Shown here: positions 45,314 to 57,200 of the stretch, piece by piece
Layout: the number at the start of each line of letters is the position of its first letter
Position numbering within the stretch: the first letter of the stretch is position 1
Assembly (NCBI RefSeq): GCF_008386395.1
Contig: NZ_CP043762.1
Location: forward strand, 186,001-250,000
Length of the DNA stretch: 64,000 nucleotides
Direction: 5' to 3'
Origin: Paenibacillus sp. 37
GTDB lineage: Bacteria; Bacillota; Bacilli; Paenibacillales; Paenibacillaceae
The notes under the pieces: model-generated
The model's input: only the letters and a program-made list of their open reading frames with translations
The model's database searches: none
What the model was told of the DNA's origin: nothing
Program-made: the position numbers and the translations under genes

Positions 45314-48300
45314 TCAATCATCGTCTATAACAGTGCTGTCCAATTTGGTTATTCGGGACTGAGCTATTTCTTTTTGCTTAGTTCGGGCACCCCTCCCCGT
45401 AGCAACTAAGTCGCTAAGTTCCGGATCAATAAAGGTGTTAGAAAGTTGATCCGCTTGACCTGTCCTAGTGGGTAACTGATGTTCAATGTATTTTTTTGTT
45501 TGATCAGTTGTGTTCTGTTCAGTCACTTGATCTATTTCGATATCCTGAATCCCCCAGCCTTCATCTGAATCTATTAGTTCTGGTTCGCTACCTAGATCTT
45601 GCGGATCCATGTTCTTGTGACCTAGTTTTATGAATAAGTCATTCAATGAACTTTCAACACCTGAAGGCAGTGAAAGGCTCAGGTCTGCGGACTGTTGATC
45701 ATCTTTCGAATCAGTGTTTTCTGAAACAACCTTATCTGTCATGGGCTTCATACTAATATCCTGTAATGTTTCTGAATAAAAACGATAATCCTCTTCATCC
45801 TCCAGTAATAAATTGATTGATTTCGGAGGTGTAGTACTTGAACTCGTTAGGTTGAACGTCTCCTCTTCATCCACTGGAATCAATGCAGGTTCTGACTCTT
45901 TTTCTTCTAAAGGATTGGTTGTAGTTTGACCCCGATTCCTTAAGAAATCATCCATGGCTACCACGTTAGCTACTGATGAATCAAGCATAGCTGCGGACTG
46001 CTCCGTTTCATTGTATTCACGTGTCATCATGGATGGGGAAGTCGGTAACAGTTCCACCAGATCTTCTTCTTTCTGTTGCACTGGCTGCTCTGAGATGTCC
46101 GCAGATTCACGTTCACCCGTATCGTCTGCTGCTTTATCGTTGAACAACGGCTTTAATAAGTGGATGTGAGCCAGTTTGTGAGCTGCAATAGCCAAAGGTT
46201 TGTGGTCTTTCGTCTCGAATTCAATTTTACCGATATTCATAAACTTCGAAAGGTATTTAGTTTCGGTAATAAACTTACCGTACGCACGGGTAGGGGCTTT
46301 CACACTACCATCTGCATCAACGAAATCAACAATGAAGTGTTTGAATTCTTGCTCCTTTATATCCGTTGGAGTGAATCTCGCTGCAAGGGTTCTTTGCATA
46401 TTATGCCGCATCCCCCAGGACTGGTTAGGCATACTGACCGGTGTCATTGACTCATTGGAAGATTCTTCGACCTGCACTTCTTCACCAAAGTTATTAGAGA
46501 AGCGCTCATTATCCTCATATTCCCCTCCCCCAAATACGGTCTTATTCCGCGCAGAATTCAGCACAGTGTTGTCATATCCCTGCACAACAGCTTTCAGCTG
46601 ACCCAGTGACTGAATTGCAATAAGCGTTCCGACTTTAAATGAACGACCAAGTGTTAACAAACGCACAAAAGCTTCGTTAATGTATAGTGGGAATTCATCG
46701 ATATTGAGGAAAACAGGACAGCGTTTATACCCATTTTCTTCTGGTGGACGTCGAAATACAGAGGATTGAAATTGACGAATAAAGAACTGTCCAAAAGATA
46801 GACTTAGTTCTTCTAATTCACCAAGTGCGGTATTAACCAGAAGCACGCCTCCATCTTGAAGGAATTGATCTATATTTAATGCCTCTTCCCCTTCATTAGC
46901 CACCATGAGTTGGGATAACATTTCATTCATGACGATATCGTTTAGATACTTTTTACCACCGGCAACGTACTTGTCTTTTTTGTTTTCAATGATTTGTTTA
47001 CCTTCGTATTTGTGCCCTGATGGATAAGTCACCGGATGAACGTTTTGTTCTTTGTCTCGGAACGTTTTATAATCCAGGACCTCACTTTCAAAGTATGATA
47101 CGATCCTGTCGTAGCGCTGGAGAACAGATTTCTTGTTTGGGTCAAGTTCTGGATCAGCTTGTTCGCTATCGATTGCTTTACGAACTTCCTCCGTGATATT
47201 CGCAAGGTACCGAGGATCCGTGTACATCTGCTGCATTTGTACAATGGAAAATAAATCTCCATAACGGATTTTTCCTAACATCGTATACAAACTTGCCGTT
47301 TCACTTTGCTGACCTTTAAAGAATTCATCTTGGTCACCTGCCAACGCATCTAATACGCCTCTAAACGTTTCAGCAGCTGACTCTAGTGGTCCAACAAAAG
47401 GGTTAAACTTAATAGATCTTACCAAATCGGTTGGATCGACAATTTTAATTTTATGGTCAGGTATCCCTAGTTCTCTGCAAAGCTTTTGCACATCTCGGAT
47501 CAAATCACCTTTGGGTTCGAGAACAACAACACCTAACTTCCTACCTCTTGCGATTCGAATTAAGTCTTGAACGATACGTATTAGAATAGATGTAGAGGTT
47601 TTACCAGTACCGGTAGCACCAACAATCAACTCGTGTAAATATCGTGAGCCTTCAGTCAATACGATAGGTTTGTTCGTATCCTTCTCCCATCCGACAATCA
47701 CGTCAGATGATTTACCACGCAGCGTGAAGGACTGGCTTGCAAGTAAAGAAAACTCCCAGTTGTAAAACAGTAACTGGAGATCTTCATTTCGATAGAATTC
47801 TTTTGCAACTATGTACACTGCAAAGAGGGAGATGAAAACAGGAATACACATAAGAACAAACCCAAAGCTCTCCATAGACCTAACGACTAAATAGTCTTTG
47901 TCCGATTGAACAGTCACAAAGAAGTCGAAGAGGTAGTTTCGCACATACCAAGAAAAAACAGCTGTGAATGAGCATAAGAAAGGTATTCCAGACAGAATTG
48001 CAGCAGCTATTCTTCCTTTTTTGGAAGTCCAGCTAATTAAAGTCTTATACCCCCGCATAATGGGTTGGGTTACCGTGGAATAGATCCAAGTTAAGATAGG
48101 AAAATTTAACACGATCAGTATCCACAACGTTTCATAATGATGAAGTGGAACATAAATGAAATCAAGTAACATGATTAACAGTGTAGGAGGTTCTTCAAAG
48201 AAAACGCTTAAAAAACCCATAGTCCCGGAATCCACATTAAACCATTGTGCAAAAAAAATAAGAAATGATGAAAATCCGAGCCACATATTGATGACAATCA

Positions 48301-48442
48301 TCATTGTGACTATAATCGTATGAAAATAAATACGATACCACTCATCCAGTCGCTCTCGGTTGTCGATCCACCACTTCCTTATGAACGATCTTAATTGGGG
48401 AGGCATTCTTTCATCTGTATTGTTGTTAGCAACCTTTTCCAT
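45314..48442 (-). CDS. VirD4/TraG-like conjugative coupling protein, 1042 aa
   Basis: Start set at ATG 48442, seven bases after AAGGAGG; the ATG at 48448 abuts that site. Counting from 48448, four to six N-terminal transmembrane helices lie in residues about 42-215, then Walker A IVGATGTGKTS (about 276-285) and Walker B PVFLNIDEFPLYI (about 578-590). The TraG motif region GTLIAIQSLGQL follows, and a long acidic disordered tail spans 730-1044. It would pump the plasmid strand to the mating channel. It has its own promoter and leader terminator (L2). Confidence 0.9.
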   Translation of the reverse strand: MEKVANNNTDERMPPQLRSFIRKWWIDNRERLDEWYRIYFHTIIVTMMIVINMWLGFSSFLIFFAQWFNVDSGTMGFLSVFFEEPPTLLIMLLDFIYVPLHHYETLWILIVLNFPILTWIYSTVTQPIMRGYKTLISWTSKKGRIAAAILSGIPFLCSFTAVFSWYVRNYLFDFFVTVQSDKDYLVVRSMESFGFVLMCIPVFISLFAVYIVAKEFYRNEDLQLLFYNWEFSLLASQSFTLRGKSSDVIVGWEKDTNKPIVLTEGSRYLHELIVGATGTGKTSTSILIRIVQDLIRIARGRKLGVVVLEPKGDLIRDVQKLCRELGIPDHKIKIVDPTDLVRSIKFNPFVGPLESAAETFRGVLDALAGDQDEFFKGQQSETASLYTMLGKIRYGDLFSIVQMQQMYTDPRYLANITEEVRKAIDSEQADPELDPNKKSVLQRYDRIVSYFESEVLDYKTFRDKEQNVHPVTYPSGHKYEGKQIIENKKDKYVAGGKKYLNDIVMNEMLSQLMVANEGEEALNIDQFLQDGGVLLVNTALGELEELSLSFGQFFIRQFQSSVFRRPPEENGYKRCPVFLNIDEFPLYINEAFVRLLTLGRSFKVGTLIAIQSLGQLKAVVQGYDNTVLNSARNKTVFGGGEYEDNERFSNNFGEEVQVEESSNESMTPVSMPNQSWGMRHNMQRTLAARFTPTDIKEQEFKHFIVDFVDADGSVKAPTRAYGKFITETKYLSKFMNIGKIEFETKDHKPLAIAAHKLAHIHLLKPLFNDKAADDTGERESADISEQPVQQKEEDLVELLPTSPSMMTREYNETEQSAAMLDSSVANVVAMDDFLRNRGQTTTNPLEEKESEPALIPVDEEETFNLTSSSTTPPKSINLLLEDEEDYRFYSETLQDISMKPMTDKVVSENTDSKDDQQSADLSLSLPSGVESSLNDLFIKLGHKNMDPQDLGSEPELIDSDEGWGIQDIEIDQVTEQNTTDQTKKYIEHQLPTRTGQADQLSNTFIDPELSDLVATGRGARTKQKEIAQSRITKLDSTVIDDD

Positions 48443-48505
48443 TGGCATCCTCCTTCTACCTCTTATTCTGATTATGAAATTGAAACCTTGAAAACCTGTT
48501 AAAAC

Positions 48506-48612
48506 AAAAAAAGAAGCACCAGCTATAGCGAAGGCTCGCTATAACTGGTGCTTCCAGTTTCCGAATATTCAATTTCTAGTTTCATTATAGCCCCTTGCTA
48601 AATGATAGACAA
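48506..48612 (-). promoter_or_regulatory. Leader unit L2 before virD4
   Basis: TTGTCT (48607-48612), 17 bases, TATAAT (48584-48589). The leader contains AATTGAATATTCGG and GGAAGCACC. The terminator hairpin GAAGCACCAG...CTGGTGCTTC (48513-48554) with T7 lies 64 bases before the start codon. No minus-strand gene ends here, so the hairpin acts only in the leader. Confidence 0.85.
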
Positions 48613-48697
48613 GAGTATGTTACTCAATGTTTTGACAATTGAATAGAGAATGGGTTAGTTTATACATTAGGAACGTATTTAGAAAGGCGGTCCAGTA

Positions 48698-49051
48698 ATG
48701 TCTGAACGTAACATGGATAACAATAACTCCAGGAAAATTGTAATACTGAACGAATTAACTGAAATTTTAAAAGCACGTGAGCCTATGGATTATAGTGAAA
48801 TCAATCCTGCTCTAAATCCAAATGTAGATGCTGAATACATAGCTAGCTTGGATGAGAAGAAAGAAGTTGAAGTTAAAGCACTACAACAAGCTTGGGAACA
48901 ACTTGAAGAATTGCTATTCAATGATTTACAAATTACACTACAAGAGAAAAATCAATTAGTTACCTATCTTGGCCAAAAACTTAAAGAAGACAAACAGAAG
49001 CAAAAAAGTCGTGCTAAATCACGTACACAAGTTTGGCGATCAAACGAATGA
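48698..49051 (+). CDS. Acidic helical hypothetical protein, 117 aa
   Basis: The ATG has AAAGGCGG. The product is charged and helical, with a coiled-coil-like second half (EKKEVEVKALQQAWEQLEEL, LVTYLGQKLKEDKQKQK) and a basic end. It is transcribed divergently from virD4 and convergently with the XRE-TPR gene. No family is recognised. Confidence 0.7.
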   Translation: MSERNMDNNNSRKIVILNELTEILKAREPMDYSEINPALNPNVDAEYIASLDEKKEVEVKALQQAWEQLEELLFNDLQITLQEKNQLVTYLGQKLKEDKQKQKSRAKSRTQVWRSNE

Positions 49052-49061
49052 TAATTGACAG

Positions 49062-49106
49062 TAGAAGCACCTTAGGGGTTATCTCACCAAGATGCTTCTA
49101 TTTTTT
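49062..49106 (+). terminator. Terminator after 49051
   Basis: TAGAAGCA-CTT pairs with AAG-TGCTTCTA, followed by six T. The stem again contains AAGCACC, like the leader hairpins. Confidence 0.8.
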
Positions 49107-49183
49107 GTCGCTAGGTTGGTTAGTGAGTACACCAACATTTAAAAACGAGATCTTGAGTCATTCTCTAAGTCCAATGGATTTCC

Positions 49184-50566
49184 TTAATACCGTAAGTGAG
49201 GGAGAATCGAAAAACTATTCTGACTAAAATACGCCTGTTCATGAAGATTATCATTAAAAATGCTAAGAGCCTCTTCATACATCGTACCCCTATTGTCAGA
49301 ACTGTTTAACTTCCCGAGTTGATATAAAATATGTGCTTTTTGAGGTGAGCGATCAGACCCTTGAAAAAAGCTGAGTGCCTTCTCAAGAGCACAGCGCTCC
49401 TTTATCGCATCTTTGCTAACTTCTCTAATAAGCAACGCTTCTAGTACATATGCTCGGTATCCTTCAGAGAACGAATATTCCTTAATGTATTCCTTACATG
49501 TGGCAAGTATACTCTCCGCTACGAGATATTCTTTTTTTTCTATTTCCAGCTCTACTAACATGAAAAGACATCTTACTTTCTGGGACACAATGTTTTCGGG
49601 AACTGTAACAGCAGTAACCTCTCTTAAATATTGAAACATATCTTCAATAATAAGATGTGGTTTAACACGATACATTACAAAAATGAACTCTAGTGAATTA
49701 AATAGACTTGCTAAGTCGCGTTGTCTTTGAAACCAGTTCATCGAACGAAATAACAATTTTCTAGCATTCTCATATTCTTCTTTGAGCCAATAGGTTATGG
49801 ATAATAGGTAGAGTGCATGATAATAAGCCTGTTCGCTTCTTCCTTCAATTGTTTCAATACAAGTTTGTACGTGATATTCGGCAAGATCCATATAACCGAT
49901 GTGTATATAGATAAGAGTTAAGTTATAATGTACATTCGAAATATCTAAACTAAGAACCCTGTCATCTTTTTCAACGAAGTTTAAAGCTTTTTTAAGTGTT
50001 GTGATCGCATCTTTAATATGACGCTCCTGTAACTGAAGCGACGCAAGAGCATTATAGGTGCGTATCTTTACTTCAACGCTATCTTTATCATAGACTTCAG
50101 CATTAATTACTTCATTATAATACTCCGAGGCCATGTCATAATCCAACAGCTCTCTATAGTATTCTCCCCAAAGAAAGTTAATGTGTATTATCATTTTCTT
50201 AAATGATAGTATTTCTATATTTTCTTGCAGTTCATGAAGAGAAGTTTTCAACCCGTCCAATAAACCTACGCTGAGACGATGTTTCGCTAAGCTTATTTGC
50301 TGTCTAATATTTTCTTGTTCCGTTATATATTGATCCGATTCATCTATAATAAATAACTCAACCGGTTCTTCTAATGCACCTGCAATGTCAACTAATTCTT
50401 CAAAGGGAAATTTAGCTCGTTTACCCTTTTCGATGTTGCTCAGTTTACCTGTAGCATAACCTAGTTTATTGGCGAGATCGATAAGTGTATATTCTTTTAT
50501 TTTCCTAATTTCACGGATTTTTCTCCCTACTGATTCGGGATCAAGAGCTCTCTCTCTTTCCAGCAT
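49184..50566 (-). CDS. XRE helix-turn-helix / TPR regulator, 460 aa
   Basis: The ATG has GGAGG. Residues 10-75 form an XRE domain (IREIRKIKEYTLIDLANKLG, LSNIEKGKRAKFP). From residue about 120 on there are tandem TPR-like helical pairs (LWGEYYRELLDYDMASEYYN, TYNALASLQLQERHIKDAIT, and others). This is the architecture of peptide-sensing RRNPP regulators (PlcR, NprR, AimR). No adjacent signal-peptide gene with a secretion signal was found, so peptide control is a family-based guess. It may control the plasmid's transfer region. Confidence 0.8.
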   Translation of the reverse strand: MLERERALDPESVGRKIREIRKIKEYTLIDLANKLGYATGKLSNIEKGKRAKFPFEELVDIAGALEEPVELFIIDESDQYITEQENIRQQISLAKHRLSVGLLDGLKTSLHELQENIEILSFKKMIIHINFLWGEYYRELLDYDMASEYYNEVINAEVYDKDSVEVKIRTYNALASLQLQERHIKDAITTLKKALNFVEKDDRVLSLDISNVHYNLTLIYIHIGYMDLAEYHVQTCIETIEGRSEQAYYHALYLLSITYWLKEEYENARKLLFRSMNWFQRQRDLASLFNSLEFIFVMYRVKPHLIIEDMFQYLREVTAVTVPENIVSQKVRCLFMLVELEIEKKEYLVAESILATCKEYIKEYSFSEGYRAYVLEALLIREVSKDAIKERCALEKALSFFQGSDRSPQKAHILYQLGKLNSSDNRGTMYEEALSIFNDNLHEQAYFSQNSFSILPHLRY

Positions 50567-50881
50567 TTAATTCATCCTCCAACAAACAGATCACTATTTT
50601 ATCATTATAGCGCTTATCGTTTTTTCTGTAACTGTCATCCACTTATGCTCATATTTTAGAAGTTCTCTCTGATCAAAATAGTCTTCAAAGGCACCACTTG
50701 AGGAACCAAGGAGAATTCTGTGGGAAAACCTCATAAATAAATTGGAGGAACGTGGAATTATGCCGTTTGGTACAGGTATGAATGTTCTAAGGTGGCAATT
50801 GCTTTCGATTTATTATTTTCATAGACCCTATTGTATCTAACGATATCACTCGAGATAGTCAAACATTAATCTCGGAAATAT
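50567..50881. other. Intergenic region with a coding remnant
   Basis: Plus-strand codons from about 50690 to 50838 read PLEEPRRILWENLINKLEER and then MPFGTGMNVLRW before a stop. An upstream in-frame TAG leaves no start. It is a remnant of unknown origin. Confidence 0.4.
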
Positions 50882-51127
50882 TTATTTCCTTACTTTTATA
50901 TTAATCATAGGTTGATCATCGATTAACGTTTGAATTCTACATTGGATATTTTGTATTTCTAAGTTCAACTGTTCTTCATCTTCTCTCTGATTGCATGAGA
51001 TACGATCATCTGAGTAGTATGAGGCAAAATAGCTCAATTCTGATTCTAGAAGACTAAGTACTAATTGGAGAAACTCAATTTCGCTAAGTTCTTCCTTATG
51101 GTTTGATGGAACTTTATGTAGGGTCAA
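50882..51127 (-). CDS. Small hypothetical protein, 81 aa
   Basis: Start set at TTG 51127 with AGGAGG seven bases upstream. The earlier ATG at 51184 lies inside a hairpin and has no site. The product is acidic and helical (KEELSEIEFLQLVLSLLESE, REDEEQLNLEIQNIQCRIQT). It is probably co-transcribed with the giant surface protein gene, separated by the hairpin at 51153. Confidence 0.6.
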   Translation of the reverse strand: MTLHKVPSNHKEELSEIEFLQLVLSLLESELSYFASYYSDDRISCNQREDEEQLNLEIQNIQCRIQTLIDDQPMINIKVRK

Positions 51128-51152
51128 GTGATTACCTCCTAATTCAATAGGT

Positions 51153-51196
51153 GGAGCACCCAGAAATTGAAAAAACCATTTCAAGGTGCTCCTTGT
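51153..51196 (-). promoter_or_regulatory. Intercistronic hairpin
   Basis: GGAGCACC-TTGAAAT pairs with ATTTC-GGTGCTCC between the giant gene and the 81-aa gene. No T tract follows, so it may be a processing or stability element rather than a terminator. Confidence 0.6.
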
Positions 51197-51262
51197 CGTA
51201 ACCTAATGAATTTTCATTTTACCATTTTCATACTTTTGGTGCATTAGGAAATGTTAACCTTC

Positions 51263-54200
51263 CTATTGTGACTTCTTGTTATTATTCTCCAAATCCTTGT
51301 GGACCACTTCCATCAATCTGAAAATTAGTGCTGCTGCCTCAGACCGAGTGAGATCTTTCAACGGACGAAACGAACCATCTTGATACCCGTTGACTAATCC
51401 TAATTCAGATAGGTAGTTTACTTTATCAGCTGCCCATCCTGAAATTTTGGTCTCATCCACAAATCTCTGCTGTTCACTAGTTCCTGAAGCGTTCATTCCT
51501 CTCAACACATTAGCTAAGATCACCGATGCTTGTTCTCTTGTTATAAGTTCATGTGGTGCGAACACTTGGTTTCCCATACCGGCTATAACCTTATTTTTAA
51601 TGCCGGCTGCAATATATTCTGCAAACCAGTCTTCTGGGCTTACATCCTTAAAAGTCCCTTTGTATTCTGCCGACTCAATTCCCATTAAACGGACGATTAA
51701 TGCAGTGAATTCCGCTCTTGTGATCGCACGTTGCGGCTCGAATTTAGTTTCGCTAATCCCTGAGATTACTCCTTGTTGCGCCAAGAATATGATCTGTTCC
51801 TTATTAAAAGTACTGTCTATGTCTTCAAAGAACACTTGTTTTACAGGCGGAGTTGGTACTACCTCAAGATCAGCAGGTACATCTTTAATTGATTCTGTAG
51901 GTTTTGATACAGGTTGCCCGCTGAAATTTCCTCCAGAAGGTGCGAGGAAGCCCAAAGTCCGAGCAGTGATCTCTTTAACTTCACTCCGGTCAGAATTCTC
52001 GTTCTCTGTCCAAGCTTCCATCAAATACACTGTTCCCCCACTAAGATTTTTCAGCGTAAAGTGCTGATCCTTTCCTCTATATACTTCTGTCCCATGATGA
52101 GCAAGAACGAAAATTTCGTTGGCGGATGGGAGCGTCCAGGTGAAATCAACTTCATTCGTGGTTTTACCTACAGCTTTTACCTCGAAATCTCCACTTGGTA
52201 GCGTCTCAAAGATCGGCACATCGATCCCCTTAGCTTCACCAACTTCATTAAATGGAACTATTCGGTATGTTCCGTATTTCGTAGAGCTGCGAAGTCCAGT
52301 CAATGAGAATGATGTGTTCTCCGTGGATGTAATGATTGTATCATCATCATATAGGTTGTATCCTGTTGCACCTATAATAGGCTCCCAAGAAATCTCTACT
52401 CCATCGACATCTCTTTTATCAATAGATGGAGAGATGGTCATATCAGCGGGTAGTGTTGTTGCATCTAATGCAAAACCTTCCTCACTTATACCCGTGTCAT
52501 TTAAGGTTCTAATGAAGTATTTATATGTCTTTCCTGGCTCAAGGTTTTCATCATTATATACAGACTCCGTCACTGTGACTTGGCCGATTTCCTCTCCACC
52601 TCGTTGAACAATGTAAGCTGTAGCCCCTTTTACCTTACTTAAAGCAAAATCTAGAGATACTCCATTCGATGTAGATGTGTAACTCACAGTTGGAGGAGCT
52701 GCAGGTAATGTAAGTAGAGAATGAGTAAATTCTTCTGATCGATCTCCTTGGCTGTTCTCCGTGATAAATGAAACCTCTTCGTTTGTTCCCGCTCTTAATT
52801 CAGTTAGAGTGAAGTTAGTTTCTTGTCCTCGGTAAACTTCCTCGCCCTGATACTCAATGACCATCATTTCATTCTTCAATGGAAGAGTCCATGAAAGCTC
52901 AGCTTCCGTTGTTTTAGGTTTTGAATTCACGATCAACCCTTTAATTACTGGAAGCGTCGTAAATTCTTTTACCGAGAATGCTATGGCGTCGCCTGCATTG
53001 TTAAATGGAACAACACGAATATTATTGTACGTTTGTGCACTGATTAAATTGTCCACTGATGCACTAAATTCGGTCGTTATAGTAATTAATTCTGAGTCAA
53101 AATAAACTTTGTACCCCTCTGCCCCCTGAATTTTATCCCACGAGATCGATACGCTATTATCTGATACAGACAGAACTTCAGCTAGTTTTGAAGATGTAGC
53201 TGGAACGGTTCTTGCTGTTAGTGCAAATCCTGTTACACTCTCACCTGACTTATTTGAAGTTTTAATAACATAAGTGTATTCTTCTCCAGCTTCTAGTCCA
53301 TCTTCTTTAAATGAAGTTTCATTCAACGGGATTCGTCCAACTTCCTTACCGTCACGTTCAATGATATACTCTTCAGCTCCGCGAACAGCACTCATGGATA
53401 AATCGATAGTTAGGGAGGTATCCGTTATACCACTAATAGTGGCTGTAGATGGTGCTGTCGGTTTTGTTAAGCTTGTAAATGTAAGAGGCTCGGATTCAAT
53501 ACCTTCTACATTAAAAGAAGTGATGGTAAACGAATAAATTGAACCCGCACTTAAGCTAGGAATGATACTCTCCAAATTCGAAGTTGAATATTTATCGCCC
53601 GTTTCATTATTTAAAATTTGATAAGAAACAGCTCCCTTGACTGGAGACCATGTCACGTTAATTTGATTCGTTTCAGGATGAACTACAATAGAGTTCTCAT
53701 TTACGACTTCTGTCTTTGTCGTAACTTGAACCGTCCTAACTTCTCCTGCTCCACTAGTGTTCTCCCCGTGAATCGAATAACTGTATTTAGTACCTGGAAG
53801 AAGTCCTTTATCTGTGTATCTGATATCTGATGAAGGAATCTTCGCAATAAGTACCCCATTGCGTTTAATCACATATGTGTCAGCTCCTGTTACTTGTGTA
53901 TCAGAGAGATCAAGCGTTAGTGACTCTTTCTCGATGTCTACCGTATTCACGTTAACGGGTTTTCGTGGCAGCGTCTTAAATCCAAATTTTGAATTCTGGG
54001 AACTGACACCAAACTCATTGACAGCATGAATCACATATTCATAATTCGTTCCATCCGAAAGTCCGGTTATTTCGAGAGAAGTCTCCGTCCCTTGATACAA
54101 TACGTTGTCGTCGTGTTCAATAATATATTCAATAGCTCCGGTTACGGGTTCCCAATTCACTTCTGCTTTATACGTTGCTGGGGATGACTGAACATTTGTA

Positions 54201-57200
54201 ACGAATGAAGGTTTAGTCATCCATACATAAGCTGTCTTCTGACTTTCACCTGTTTGATTTATAGCCTGAACAGTAAATGTATGCTTTGAACCTGGAATAA
54301 GATCATTGACTTCGAATTCTGCTGAAGTCGGAGTTCCGACAATTTGTCCATCCATAGAGACAATGTACGAATTAGCGGTTGCTACTGTTTCCCAGCGAAG
54401 GCTTATAGTCGTCTCAGTCGTCTCAGTCACTTCAACTTGATTAGGCGAGTGAGGATTGGTTAAGAATTCGCCTCCTACAGAATCACTATAACCAGAGTTG
54501 TTGCCTGCTTCCACTGTGTAGTTGTACACATTACTACCTGAAAGCCCCGTAAGTTCTAGATGAGTCCCCGCAACTTCAAATGAACGGTCTCCAATCTTAA
54601 GTCGATATCTATCTGCCCCAGGTACGGGAAGCCATGAAACGGTAGCACTTGTTTCAGTTATTGAATCTAACTTTAATTCTTGTACTTGATCAGGGACGGT
54701 GATAGAGCTTGCCGAAACAGATGAACCTTGTCCACTCTCATTCACTGCAAAAACTTCAAAGGAATACGATGTTCCCGGAGCAAGATCTTGGACAACAGCT
54801 GTGGTTTGTTCACTAGGGACGGTTAAATACTCTCTGCCTTCTTGAACAATCACATAGTGGTCAGCTCCTTGAACTGCCTGCCATGTTAAGCCCAACGAAT
54901 GCTGAGTCGGATTCACGATTTGTAAACCTTGTATTTTACCAGGTAGTGTCATCAGTCCATTTAAAGTAACTGTCTCGCCCGTTCCTGTTTCATTGGAAGC
55001 ACTTAGTCCATATTGATATAACGTCCCTGATTCAAGACCAGAGTCTGTAAAGGTCAGTTTAGGTCCTTCAAATAGCGATTCACCATCTCTATTCAATGAG
55101 TAATAGGTTGCTGAAGTGACCGTATCCCAACCGAGTGTTATTTTCGTTTCCTCTATTTGTACACTTGCAAAATGACCAGGAGCAGATGGTAAAGATAAGA
55201 AACCAGCATTTCGACTAGAGCCTTCTCCGGATTCATTTATGGCAATTACACTTACGGAATAGACCGTCCCTGCAGAAAGTCCACTTATTAACTGTGCACT
55301 TGTACCATGTACGATTTGATCAGAAACAATTTGATTGTTCCTATCTCTCGCTATGATTCTATAGGAAGAAGCGCTCGTCACGGGATCAAAGGAAACACTC
55401 GCCTGACTATAATCAGTCCCAACCTTTTGAATTACAACATTTTCTGGAGCAAGTGGTAGTGTGAGCGTAGAAACAGTACTTGAGAAGTCACTGTGTCCAA
55501 CATGATTCATGGCACGTACTCTGTATTCATACCTGTTTCCACCGTATAGAGCTTCATCTAAAATCTCATTTGAAGGGTAGTCTAGACTCCAAGTCTGACC
55601 TGTTGTTGTGTTTTCAATTTCAAATTGATACCCATCTGTGAGTACATCTTCAGGTAGATCAAAAGAAACTTTTGCGGTCCCTTCAGAGACATTAGTTACC
55701 TTTAAATGTTCAGGTACTTCGGGCAGCCTTTGTAGCCTGAGCGGGGAAGTCACGGTAGTGACTGAATTCCCTGCATTATCTTGTACTTTGGCATGCACGT
55801 ACCATGTCCCTTCAGAATCAATAGTAACTATTTTTTCATTTTCATCAGCAGAATCCCAACTTACGGGTGCTTCTGCACTGTTAGTGATTTTAAAATATCG
55901 TTGATTTGGATCCACTCCTGAGTGTACATCAGAGTAAGTAATAGAAACGTCAATGTTTTTATCCGTCCAATCTGTAGTATTCGGAGTAATTGAAATTGAC
56001 GGGTCAAGGTTATCAATAAATACTTTTTTGACAACTTCTTCTCCTACATTGCCGACTGCATCACGTGCTCTTACCGTTAAAGTAGTAATACCGTTATCAT
56101 GAATTGTTCCAGTACTTCCTTTCACGAACTCGGTATCATTGATTTTATATTCGTAATGGATTGGATTATGATCTGTACTTCCATTAATAGAGAACATAAC
56201 CGAATCCTGTGTCCAGGATGATTCACTCAACAAGACTTGAGGAGTTGACGGAGCCGTCTTATCAATCTTTGCCAGAGCTGATGACAATGCTCCAACATTA
56301 CCTACGTTGTCCACCGTTCTTGCAAATATTTCAGTTTCACCTTCTGCTGAAATGGTTTCTTCGGCTACATAATCAACCCAGGCTCCTGTAGCTCCAAACC
56401 GATATTGCGTCTTAGCAACTCCGCTACCCTCATCTACCCCATCGGTAATAGTGAATGTCACGTTTTTGTTGGTCCACTCCAAATCACTCAATGTTAACTT
56501 CGGTGCTGTTGGACCAGTTTTATCGATTTTAGCTTCAACTACTGCTTCAACACTTATATTTGAAGCATTATCGATGGAACGTCCGTAAATTTCACTTCGT
56601 CCTTCCGTAGTAATGGAAAAGCCTTTTGTATAGTCTTTCCATTCACCCCCGGGACCGATTTTATACTGGATTTTTTGAACACCACTGAGATTATCCGTAC
56701 CAGGAGATAACGTCACATTTACATCTTTATTGGTCCAGCTAGAAGGATCCAATGAGAAAATAGGTGCTTCCGGAGCAGTTTTGTCTATACGAGCTGTTGA
56801 AGAGGAAACAATGCTTGTATTTCCAAAGTTGTCTATTGTTCTAGCATAGATATCCTGAAGACCTTCTTTAGAAACTTCAAATGGCTCTTTATAATCCACC
56901 CATTCACCGGTTGATCCGACTTTGTATTGACTTTTCTGTACACCACTTAAGTCATCTGTTCCGTTTTTTACGGTCACTATTGCAGATGTATTAGTCCAAC
57001 TTGAAGGAGCAACCGATACTTCAGGTGCAGTCGGTGCCGTGGTATCCTTAATGATTTGGCCCGCCGCAGTATATGCTGTTGCAATTCCCCCTCCATTTAC
57101 CGCACTGACAAACACGTTATATTTCCCATCTGCAACTCCGTCCAATGGAATATTCAGCGTTGTCGCTGTCGTTGTCCCAGATTTTACAACTTTGCTATCT

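Noticed and set aside
51447..52607. Long plus-strand frames opposite the giant surface protein gene
   Set aside because: Antisense shadows of a strongly supported coding frame.
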